Below the pieces are notes generated by a model. That model did not search any database and was not told the DNA's origin. It saw only the letters and a list, made by a program, of their open reading frames with translations. A program made the translations under genes and the position numbers. A stretch of DNA of 6,613 nucleotides from contig JBMSHD010000115.1 in assembly GCA_049416425.1 (NCBI GenBank), positions 1-6,613 on the forward strand, in the 5' to 3' direction. Position 1 is the first letter of the stretch, and the number at the start of each line of letters is the position of its first letter. Shown here piece after piece: positions 1-6,558 of this stretch. The stretch comes from JBMSHD01 sp049416425. GTDB taxonomy: Bacteria; Pseudomonadota; Gammaproteobacteria; Francisellales; Francisellaceae.

Positions 1-137
1 AGACAATAAAAACAAATTACAGGGTAAAATAATTATATGCAATTCCTATCATATAACTATTTCATTTTTTGTTTAGGATGAAGTCGCCCAAAATTTCCAA
101 ACAACATGATAATGACAACGGAGGGGCTTCTGTCGAT

Positions 138-155
138 TAGCTGACATAGCTGACA
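138..155. repeat. perfect 9-bp tandem direct repeat upstream of the hotdog gene
   Basis: The unit TAGCTGACA occurs twice with no gap, at 138-146 and 147-155. It lies just upstream of the proposed -35 of the gene starting at 220. A TGTC at 131-134 also faces the first GACA as a short inverted repeat. The repeat is plain in the sequence. A role as a binding site for a regulator is inference only, because the unit is short and matches no consensus I recognise. Confidence 0.5.
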
Positions 156-158
156 GCA

Positions 159-185
159 TTGCCTCACGCAACCGGCTGCTATAAA
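159..185 (+). promoter_or_regulatory. candidate sigma-70 promoter (extended -10) for the DUF4442 gene
   Basis: TATAAA at 180-185 matches the -10 consensus at 5 of 6 positions and is preceded by TG plus one base (177-179), the extended -10 arrangement. TTGCCT at 159-164 is a partial -35 at a short spacing of 15 bases, which an extended -10 can tolerate. Transcription would begin near 192, giving a leader of about 28 nt before the ATG at 220. No clear Shine-Dalgarno sequence precedes that ATG; the stretch before it is ACACCCTAAAC. The rest of 1-219 shows no gene. Confidence 0.4.
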
Positions 186-219
186 CTGATAAAATCACCG
201 ATTTCAAAACACCCTAAAC

Positions 220-732
220 ATGAACTCAAAAAAAATACGTCAACTGGCCAGCCGCTTGCCAGCATCCGTTTTGAGACTGTTGCTTAACCGCTATCGACCA
301 TTAAGAGGCGCCAGCATCAAAGTCAAAAGCATTGCCCCTGATTTTCGCCATATCCGTGTGGAGATGCCTTTGAAATGGCATAACCAGAATTACTTTGGGA
401 CTCAATATGGCGGCTCATTGTTTTCCATGGCAGATGCCTTCTATCCTTTAATGCTGAGCAATAATCTCGGCTCACATTACATCATCTGGGATATCGAGAG
501 CACCATCCAATTTTTAAAACCCGGCAGAAAGACAGTCTACTGTGAATTTAAACTCGAAGAAAAAGATCTGGAGATGATCAAGGAACAAACTCATGCTTTT
601 GGTAAATTTCACTGGCATAAAATCGTTAACATCTATGATACCGATCGGCTCTTAATCGCCACCATTCATAAAACAATCTATATTCGTGACCGACGCATCA
701 CCATCGACAAAAATCGACCGTTGTCGCATTAA
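220..732 (+). CDS. DUF4442-type hotdog-fold protein, putative acyl-CoA thioesterase
   Basis: A 170-residue soluble protein with no signal peptide or membrane segment. After a basic N-terminal helix-like stretch (residues 1-30), the core has the pattern of DUF4442 hotdog proteins: NYFGTQYGGSLFSMAD at 57-72, where the GG-x-L-x-x-MAD helix resembles the central hotdog helix of PaaI/YiiD-like thioesterases, then a strand with WDIESTIQFLKPGR at 90-103. The length is close to what I expect for a single hotdog domain. Family members are thought to act on acyl-CoA or acyl-ACP thioesters, but substrates are largely undefined, so the enzymatic role is inferred. The ATG at 220 is the first in frame after the candidate promoter and lacks a strong ribosome binding site. 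It is the only plus-strand gene here. Its last 35 bp overlap the end of bioD on the opposite strand. Confidence 0.82.
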   Translation: MNSKKIRQLASRLPASVLRLLLNRYRPLRGASIKVKSIAPDFRHIRVEMPLKWHNQNYFGTQYGGSLFSMADAFYPLMLSNNLGSHYIIWDIESTIQFLKPGRKTVYCEFKLEEKDLEMIKEQTHAFGKFHWHKIVNIYDTDRLLIATIHKTIYIRDRRITIDKNRPLSH

Positions 733-1354
733 AATCAACCGTTGCCAACCTTGGCAGGCTCGAATGCCTTTCGATAGCTTCGATATTCTCCTGCAGATAA
801 TCAACTTCTGGAGTAAGGCAGTTGGCAACCCAGCCAATCGGTTGAATACCACGGGATCTAAAGACTTCGAAGGTTAAAAGTGCATGATTGATGCAGCCCA
901 GGCGCATGCCGACGACCACAATAACTTCAAGCTCAAGCGATATCACCAGATCCAGCCAGGTTTGTCTTGAGTTTATGGGCACTAAAAGCCCCCCTGCACC
1001 CTCAATCAGCATAACATCGGCATCGCTATTGCTTGTTATCTGACGAATATGTCTGGCGATTGTCTCAACGCACATCTCCACCCCCTTATGAATCGCCGCA
1101 ATATGGGGTGCAATGGCAGGTTCAAAGACGAAGGGATTGACGGAATCATAAGGCAGAGAGATGGATGCGGCGGCCTGCAAGGCACAGGCATCGGTATTGA
1201 CGAGTCGATCATCTATCCATTTAGCATCACTGGCAATCGGTTTTAAAGCGATGGTTTTTCTACCTTGCGCCGCCAGCATTTCCAGCATTTTCACCGAAAC
1301 ATAAGTCTTGCCGACTTCCGTGTCGGTTCCTGTTATAAAAATACGTCGCATCAT
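698..1354 (-). CDS. bioD: ATP-dependent dethiobiotin synthetase BioD
   Basis: BioD carboxylates 7,8-diaminopelargonic acid with CO2 and ATP to form dethiobiotin, the step before biotin synthase, in the cytoplasm. The 218-residue protein (E. coli BioD is about 225) carries the P-loop GTDTEVGKT at 9-17, the KPIASD segment at 38-43 with the substrate-binding lysine, NTDA at 53-56, the Mg-binding region IEGAGG at 117-122, GMRLGCINHALLT at 149-161 and the nucleotide-base segment GWVAN at 174-178. These landmarks align with E. coli BioD without gaps near the N-terminus, which supports the first of the two adjacent ATGs as the start. That ATG shares its A with the gdhB stop (TGATG), and there is no good Shine-Dalgarno, so coupling to gdhB is likely. 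The C-terminus ends in an imperfect internal repeat (ATVDFNA, then TTVDFCR) and overlaps the convergent gene. No other bio gene is in view. Confidence 0.95.
   Translation of the reverse strand: MMRRIFITGTDTEVGKTYVSVKMLEMLAAQGRKTIALKPIASDAKWIDDRLVNTDACALQAAASISLPYDSVNPFVFEPAIAPHIAAIHKGVEMCVETIARHIRQITSNSDADVMLIEGAGGLLVPINSRQTWLDLVISLELEVIVVVGMRLGCINHALLTFEVFRSRGIQPIGWVANCLTPEVDYLQENIEAIERHSSLPRLATVDFNATTVDFCRW
710..744. repeat. near-identical 14-bp direct repeat, 21-bp period, across the overlapping 3' ends
   Basis: AAAATCGACCGTTG at 710-723 recurs as AAAATCAACCGTTG at 731-744, with one mismatch and a period of exactly 21 bp. The period is a multiple of three, so both copies are in phase for both genes. 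On the minus strand they encode the two TVDF units at the BioD C-terminus. On the plus strand they encode NRPL before, and NQPL after, the stop codon of the DUF4442 gene. A small tandem duplication that later decayed would explain this, but a short repeat may also be chance. Confidence 0.6.
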
Positions 1355-1356
1355 CA
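1352..1356 (-). promoter_or_regulatory. TGATG stop-start overlap coupling gdhB to bioD
   Basis: On the minus strand the gdhB stop TGA (1356-1354) and the bioD start ATG (1354-1352) share the A. The roughly 20 bases before it, inside gdhB, contain no GGAGG-like element. A ribosome terminating on gdhB can restart on bioD directly, so bioD output probably depends on translation of the 4.8-kb upstream gene. The second ATG immediately follows the first and is a possible alternative start. Confidence 0.7.
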
Positions 1357-4300
1357 GCGAGTCAAAAGGTCTTTAAGCCCTCTGAAGGCCACATTGACCG
1401 ACTCAAAATTCGGCTCATCCGATTTAATATCATCAATAAGTCCAAGCCAGCGAGAGACATAACTGCTGTTTTCATCCATCCAGCATTTCACCATGTCTGT
1501 GACGGATGTGCTGCTGTCCTGACAGTGTTCAATCACGCTATGAACCAGATGATACTGCACCCCGTCAAGATCATCTCGAAGCGCTGAGGTCGACAATGTA
1601 CCCCAGTAAGATTGTTTCTTACCCAGGCTGTTGATCGTCCCTCTGAACCAGGATAACCATAGATTTTGATTTAAAAGAATCGCGACGGCTTCAAACATCT
1701 GCTGATTTTTCACTTTTGTCAAGGATACAGACAGATCCATCACAGAAGTGGCGATACGCAAAGCCATCACTCTATCGAGCAAGGCTTGAGGAACACCGGC
1801 TTTTACAAACAGTTTTGCCTTCTCATCGATGCGTCTTTTTTCTGAGGCAATCAATAATCCAGGAATGATCTCAAGCGCCGTGAGCACGGGTTTGCGATAT
1901 TTTGCCACGATATCGGCAATATCAAAACTTTTGCCTTTGTTTTTCAAAATCCAGCGGCAATTACGACGCACAAACCGTGAAATCATGGCAATCATATGCT
2001 GCTGACTCTCAGCACTGATCACACCATCCAGCGCATCGATTTCCTGCCAGATTTGATCGATCATGAAAATCTCGACAACAGCACAATAGGCTCTGATAAT
2101 ATCTGCAATCGACGCTCCAGTCTCATCATATAACCGCTGAATAAAGGTGATACCCATGTGTTTGCAGATGCTGTTTGTCAGCTGTGTGGCGATGATATCC
2201 TGCGCCAATTTATGATGATGCATCTCGCTGGCATAGCGTTTTGCCAGGATCTGTGGAAATTCGGCCTGGAGATAGGGTGTAAAATACGGATCCTCAGGCA
2301 GACTGGAACGCAAAATTTGCTGCTTGATCATGGTCTTTGTATAGGCCATAATCACCGAAAACTCCGGTGAGGTAATATTTCCACCCGACAATGAGCGCGT
2401 ATAGAGCGTCTTGTCCGATGGCAGAAACTCAATCTCACGATCTAACTGCATTTTACGCTCAAGCTCTCGCATCAACCGCACATAAGCCTCAACCGTGTAC
2501 GCCTGTTTACTTTGAAGCGCACTGCTGATCGTTTTGTTCTGGTCATAATTATTGGCCAAAACCAAAGTCGATACTTCGTCCTCCATCTCAGCCAAAAGCC
2601 GATTGCGCGCCTGCTGAGTCAACTTGCCCTTCTCAACCGCCATATTCAGAAGAATTTTGATATTCACCTCATGATCAGAGCAGTCGACGCCGGCTGAATT
2701 ATCGATGGCATCGGTATTGATCGCCCCTCCTTTTAGGGCATACTCAATACGTCCCAACTGGGTAAAACCGAGGTTTCCTCCCTCACCAACAACCCGACAT
2801 CCAAGATCGGTACCATTGACGCGAAGCGCATCATTGGCACGGTCACCCACACTCTCATTACTCTCTGTCATGGACTTGACATAGGTTCCGATGCCGCCGT
2901 TCCATAACAGCTCAACCTCGGCTTTTAACAGCAGACTGATCAGCTCATTGGGCTCAAGCCGCTCTTTTGATGTCGATAACAGTTTACGCATCTGTGGCGT
3001 CAATGCGATACTCTTTGCCTTGCGTGAAAATATGCCGCCGCCCTTTGAGATCAGCTTCAGATCGTAGTCTTCCCAGCTGGATCGTGGCAGATTAAACAGA
3101 CGCAGACGTTCCTCGTAGGAAATTTCTGCATTTGGATCCGGATCGATAAAGATATGCATGTGATTGAAGGCCGCAACCAGACGGATATGCCTTGACAACA
3201 ACATACCGTTGCCAAAGACATCACCACCCATATCACCGATTCCAACCACGGTGAAGTCTTCATTCTGAATATCTTTGCCTCGCTCTCTGAAATGACGTTT
3301 TACAGACTCCCAGGCACCTTTGGCGGTAATGCCCATTTTTTTATGATCGTACCCATTTGAACCGCCTGAAGCAAAGGCATCTCCCATCCAGAATCCATAT
3401 TCCAGCGCCATTTCATTGGCGATATCTGAAAATGTCGCCGTTCCTTTGTCGGCTGCCACAACCAGATAAGGGTCATCATCATCATAACAGATAACATCAA
3501 CAGGTTTTATGACTTCGTTATTTTTAATATTATCGGTAACATCCAAAAGGGCGGCGATAAACAGTTTATAACAAGCGATGGCCTCGGCAATAACTGCATC
3601 ACCACCGGACTCTACCGGCAGTCTTTTTGGCACAAATCCACCCTTGGCACCCAAAGGTACAATAACCGCATTTTTAACCTGCTGAGCCTTCACCAGTCCC
3701 AGGACTTCTGTGCGATAATCTTCTTTTCGATCAGACCAGCGTAGACCACCTCTTGCCACATCGGCAAAACGCAGATGAACTCCCTCAACTCGAGGGGAAT
3801 GCATGAAAATTTCATGTTTAGGAACCGGCTTTGGCATCTCGGTGATCGACCTCGGCTTAATCTTAAAGGCGATATAGGGCTTGTGCTGCCCCTCTTCATC
3901 CTTTTGAAAATAATTGGTTCTCACGGTAGCATGAACGAGCTCAAGCATGCTTCTTAAGATCTTATCCTGATCGAGACTGGCAACATTGCTTAAGCCTTCG
4001 ACAATTTCGCTCTCCAGCACTTTGAGCTTTTGCTCACGCTCAGATAATTTACTATCGATATCAAACTTGACTTTAAACAGCGCAACAATCGCCTGCACAA
4101 CATTTGAATACTCGATAAAGGTATCTTCAATATAACTTTGGCTGAAGCGAATGCCGATCTGCATCAAATAACGCGAATAGGCACGGATTAAGGCAACTTC
4201 TCTCCAGTTTAAACCAGCACGAATGATGAGAGAGTTAAAGCGATCATTCTCGGCAATGCCAAGCCAGACTTTTAAAAACCCTTCTTTGATCAGATCATAG

Positions 4301-6180
4301 AGCTTATCGAGCTTGCATTCTTCAAACAGGCTGATGCCAAAGTCTGACAGCCAGATATAGTCTCCTGATTTATTCGTCAATTTATAAGGCCGCTCCTGAA
4401 TGATACACATCCCCATGTTTTCAAGAATGGGCATAACCGTACTCAACTGGATGACATCATTACACAAATAAAGCTTCATATGAAAACGATTGCCGCTCTC
4501 TTCCAAAAGCTGATACAGTGACATCGCCACCGGCATCTGCTTAGTCTCTTCAAAGTGGCGAATATCATTGACTGCGGTTCGTGGCATGAAATCATCCTTA
4601 TAGGCCGCCGAAAAACCGTGACCATATTCATCGAAGTATAAGCGTCCTTGGTTCTCACCGCGTTCGGCAATCAGCAAGGATAAAAGATCATCACTCCATT
4701 GTCTCTCGATGGCATGAAGATCTGCATCCAATCGTTCATAATCAACATCAATCACCTCATTGTTGTCCATATAAACGGTAAAATCGATACGGCATAACAC
4801 GCTCTCTAAGAAATTTGTCTTAAAATCGATTCGGGCACCGTTAAAGGTTTTAAGCAGCAGGCGCTCTATTTTTTCTCTGAGATTGGAGTTATAACGCTCT
4901 CTTGGCATATACAGCATGCAAAAATAATAACGTGAAAACGTATCCTTACGCGTAAACAGTCTTGTGACCTGACGCTCTCGCAAATGAAAAATACCCATGA
5001 CCGTATTGAACAGTTCATCATCCGAGCTCAAAAACAGCTCATCACGCGGATAGGTGTCGATGATGTTGCATACCGCCTTATAGCTGTATCCATTTGCTCT
5101 GAAACCAGATCGCTCCAATACCATCTGTCGCCTTAAGCGTAGAAAAGGAATGTGTTTGGGCGATGAATGATAAGCCGCAGAGGTATAGAGCCCTAACAAA
5201 CACTTGTGTGAAACGACGTCGCCTTTCTCATTGCGTATGCTGACACCGATGATATCCATATACGCCGGGCGATGAATCGGAGACAGCTGATCAGACTTAG
5301 CCACCACCAGCATTGGAGTCTTGCCCTCACTGCGCGCCAACTCTCGGGCATGAATATGATAGCCTGTCAATGGTAATTCATATCCACTGTCTTGACGCAT
5401 CAGTCCCAATTGTGTGCCTTTGATAGGCTTAAGCTGAAGATTCGGCACCTCACCATTGACATCAAGCTCACAATACCCTAAAAAGATGAAATGATCTTTC
5501 TGTAAAAATTCAAGAAAGTCGAGCACTTCGTCGAATTCGTTCACCGATTGCTGATTAATTGGCTGCTGAATTTCTGAGATAATCCGGTTTAGCACCTGCT
5601 TCATCGGTTGAAAATCCGAGGTCACCATCGTCAGTAATTTATAGGTATAGCGAATTTTCTCCTCGATGGCTTCCAGCACCTCAACCGAGCTTTTCTGTCT
5701 GTCTACCTCCATAATTACAAAACATTCATCCTCGTTGCAATGTGTCGCTTCCTTGGTGATAGAGACCAGTTGATGCTGACCATCTCGCTTGATCAGAAGG
5801 CCACCAATATTCATGATAAAGTGCATACCGAGATTCAGCGATGACATTAACATCATCAAGGTGTCAACAATAAAGGGGGAATCATTGGTAACAATCTCGA
5901 TCACCGTGTGACGTGAACTCCAGCCATGTTGTTCAAAGTCAGGGTTATAGACTCGAACTTTCAATTCATCTTTTTTGCGCTTTAAAATAAATCGCCACAA
6001 TGAAACGATCATGCCGTAGAGATCAATGATATCTCGTGAGGCTATCTCTTCTGTGGATACCACATTGAAATAAAACCGTGACAGTTCCTCTAAAACCTGA
6101 GCATCTTTTTCCTCAAAATTTTGTTGAAATCGTTTTTTGAGTTTTTCAAGAATCTCGGTCGTCTGTTTGTCTTGATGCAT
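1354..6180 (-). CDS. gdhB: NAD-specific glutamate dehydrogenase, large 180-kDa class
   Basis: This enzyme oxidatively deaminates glutamate to 2-oxoglutarate and ammonium with NAD+, a catabolic cytoplasmic reaction feeding the TCA cycle. At 1608 residues it has the expected length (Pseudomonas and Streptomyces members are about 1620-1650) and appears intact. The N-terminal half (about 1-720) is the regulatory region with ACT-like segments; one begins near residue 90 (TVIEIVTNDSPFIVDTLM). The catalytic core shows VARGGLRWSDR (808-818), KAQQVKNAVIVPLGAKGGF (831-849, lysines of the glutamate site), AADKGTATFSD (909-919, equivalent to the catalytic-aspartate segment of smaller GDHs), YGFWMGDAFASGGSNGYDHKKMGITAKG (928-955, cited as landmarks Y928, D934, H946, K955), the dinucleotide-fold motif GIGDMGGDVFGNG (980-992), LLWNGGIGTY (1091-1100) and GEGGNLGFTQ (1132-1141). 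A helical C-terminal domain follows. A weak AGG at 6190-6192 lies 9 nt before the ATG. Relatives are allosterically controlled (arginine and citrate in P. aeruginosa); the effectors here cannot be read from sequence. Confidence 0.97.
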   Translation of the reverse strand: MHQDKQTTEILEKLKKRFQQNFEEKDAQVLEELSRFYFNVVSTEEIASRDIIDLYGMIVSLWRFILKRKKDELKVRVYNPDFEQHGWSSRHTVIEIVTNDSPFIVDTLMMLMSSLNLGMHFIMNIGGLLIKRDGQHQLVSITKEATHCNEDECFVIMEVDRQKSSVEVLEAIEEKIRYTYKLLTMVTSDFQPMKQVLNRIISEIQQPINQQSVNEFDEVLDFLEFLQKDHFIFLGYCELDVNGEVPNLQLKPIKGTQLGLMRQDSGYELPLTGYHIHARELARSEGKTPMLVVAKSDQLSPIHRPAYMDIIGVSIRNEKGDVVSHKCLLGLYTSAAYHSSPKHIPFLRLRRQMVLERSGFRANGYSYKAVCNIIDTYPRDELFLSSDDELFNTVMGIFHLRERQVTRLFTRKDTFSRYYFCMLYMPRERYNSNLREKIERLLLKTFNGARIDFKTNFLESVLCRIDFTVYMDNNEVIDVDYERLDADLHAIERQWSDDLLSLLIAERGENQGRLYFDEYGHGFSAAYKDDFMPRTAVNDIRHFEETKQMPVAMSLYQLLEESGNRFHMKLYLCNDVIQLSTVMPILENMGMCIIQERPYKLTNKSGDYIWLSDFGISLFEECKLDKLYDLIKEGFLKVWLGIAENDRFNSLIIRAGLNWREVALIRAYSRYLMQIGIRFSQSYIEDTFIEYSNVVQAIVALFKVKFDIDSKLSEREQKLKVLESEIVEGLSNVASLDQDKILRSMLELVHATVRTNYFQKDEEGQHKPYIAFKIKPRSITEMPKPVPKHEIFMHSPRVEGVHLRFADVARGGLRWSDRKEDYRTEVLGLVKAQQVKNAVIVPLGAKGGFVPKRLPVESGGDAVIAEAIACYKLFIAALLDVTDNIKNNEVIKPVDVICYDDDDPYLVVAADKGTATFSDIANEMALEYGFWMGDAFASGGSNGYDHKKMGITAKGAWESVKRHFRERGKDIQNEDFTVVGIGDMGGDVFGNGMLLSRHIRLVAAFNHMHIFIDPDPNAEISYEERLRLFNLPRSSWEDYDLKLISKGGGIFSRKAKSIALTPQMRKLLSTSKERLEPNELISLLLKAEVELLWNGGIGTYVKSMTESNESVGDRANDALRVNGTDLGCRVVGEGGNLGFTQLGRIEYALKGGAINTDAIDNSAGVDCSDHEVNIKILLNMAVEKGKLTQQARNRLLAEMEDEVSTLVLANNYDQNKTISSALQSKQAYTVEAYVRLMRELERKMQLDREIEFLPSDKTLYTRSLSGGNITSPEFSVIMAYTKTMIKQQILRSSLPEDPYFTPYLQAEFPQILAKRYASEMHHHKLAQDIIATQLTNSICKHMGITFIQRLYDETGASIADIIRAYCAVVEIFMIDQIWQEIDALDGVISAESQQHMIAMISRFVRRNCRWILKNKGKSFDIADIVAKYRKPVLTALEIIPGLLIASEKRRIDEKAKLFVKAGVPQALLDRVMALRIATSVMDLSVSLTKVKNQQMFEAVAILLNQNLWLSWFRGTINSLGKKQSYWGTLSTSALRDDLDGVQYHLVHSVIEHCQDSSTSVTDMVKCWMDENSSYVSRWLGLIDDIKSDEPNFESVNVAFRGLKDLLTR

Positions 6181-6220
6181 GTTCCAGAACCTGATTTTTT
6201 GTTATTTTAATCTCATGCAA

Positions 6221-6249
6221 ATGATATGACAGATTGCTGTATGTCACAA
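6221..6249 (-). promoter_or_regulatory. candidate sigma-70 promoter of gdhB-bioD
   Basis: On the minus strand TTGTGA (6249-6244, 4 of 6 matches to the -35) is followed after 17 bases by TATCAT (6226-6221, 5 of 6 matches to the -10). Transcription would start near 6214, giving a leader of roughly 33 nt before the gdhB ATG. The AT-rich 99-nt gap between the membrane-protein stop and gdhB, and the correct spacing, support an own promoter for gdhB-bioD. Read-through from the upstream gene is not excluded, because I see no terminator in the gap. Confidence 0.45.
6227..6246. repeat. inverted repeat inside the gdhB promoter spacer, possible operator
   Basis: TGACA at 6227-6231 is mirrored by TGTCA at 6242-6246, and an inner ACAG/CTGT pair (6229-6232 and 6237-6240) is also symmetric. 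The dyad fills the interval between the proposed -10 and -35, a position where a bound protein could block or remodel the promoter. Which regulator might use it cannot be told from sequence alone. Confidence 0.35.
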
Positions 6250-6279
6250 TATCAATTTATCAGAATTCTGCTTTTGCTG

Positions 6280-6546
6280 TTATTTTTTCTTTCGACTTTC
6301 TATCTTATCTAAATGGTGTAAAACGACACCTACGACGATGAATATTCCTCCAATAATAAGACATGCAACAGCAATGAGTGTGATGATAACCGTCTCGGCA
6401 AAATCATAAAGGTCATAGACCTGACCTTCTATGCCTTGAAAGCTGACAACAGCCAGAATAATCAGAACAATAAAGATCAACAACCATAGAACCCCTAAAA
6501 GGGTACATGCGGTAATGGATAATGAAATATGTTTTTCTTCACTCAT
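6280..6546 (-). CDS. small membrane protein with two transmembrane helices, function unknown
   Basis: I do not recognise the family. The 88-residue product has two strongly hydrophobic segments, about residues 11-36 (ITACTLLGV onward, rich in L, I and V) and 52-76 (TVIITLIAV onward, with a GG in the middle). They are separated by an acidic loop of about 15 residues with two Tyr and several Asp/Glu. The C-terminus is basic (KIESRKKK), so by the positive-inside rule both ends probably face the cytoplasm with the acidic loop outside. The start at 6546 is chosen because GAGGAG at 6558-6553 lies 6 nt upstream, the best ribosome binding site in the window. The in-frame upstream alternative at 6573 is a TTG, and the frame stays open to the window edge, so a longer form cannot be ruled out. 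It is co-directional with gdhB across a 99-nt gap; a shared transcript is possible but unproven. Confidence 0.75.
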   Translation of the reverse strand: MSEEKHISLSITACTLLGVLWLLIFIVLIILAVVSFQGIEGQVYDLYDFAETVIITLIAVACLIIGGIFIVVGVVLHHLDKIESRKKK

Positions 6547-6558
6547 CAAATGCTCCTC
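6547..6558 (-). promoter_or_regulatory. strong Shine-Dalgarno site fixing the start of the membrane protein
   Basis: GAGGAG at 6558-6553 is followed by a 6-nt spacer (CATTTG) and the ATG at 6546. This is near-ideal in both sequence and distance, and much stronger than the sites before gdhB (a lone AGG), bioD (none) or the DUF4442 gene (none). It argues for the 88-residue product over the longer 97-residue reading that begins at a TTG. Confidence 0.75.

Noticed and set aside
36..53. ATATG...CATAT inverted repeat followed by T-rich sequence, as a terminator of a gene to the left
   Set aside because: Five AT-rich base pairs with a 10-base loop would be too unstable, and no coding frame leading into it can be seen.
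78..140. A 20-codon plus-strand frame starting at ATG 78
   Set aside because: No Shine-Dalgarno at a usable distance (AGG abuts the ATG), no recognisable product, and its end lies in the tandem repeat before the promoter; it is probably chance.
743..771. TGCCAA-CC-TTGGCA and AGGC...GCCT hairpins just after the DUF4442 stop, as a terminator
   Set aside because: The first has a 2-base loop, the second only 4 pairs and too short a T run; both lie in bioD codons and they compete with each other.
1187..2720. A 14-base word, GGCATCGGTATTGA, present at 1187-1200 and at 2707-2720
   Set aside because: Each copy is the reverse complement of codons for an Asn-Thr-Asp-Ala peptide, one in BioD and one in GdhB; conserved residues with the same codon choice explain it.
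2158..3957. Several 60-70 residue frames on both strands inside gdhB, for example 2158-2370, 3057-3263 and 3775-3957
   Set aside because: They lie wholly within a conserved coding sequence in other frames, lack supporting ribosome binding sites and have unlikely compositions.
6261..6270. Perfect palindrome CAGAATTCTG after the membrane-protein stop
   Set aside because: No loop and no T tract on the minus strand, so not a terminator; a single 10-bp palindrome with an EcoRI core is expected by chance.
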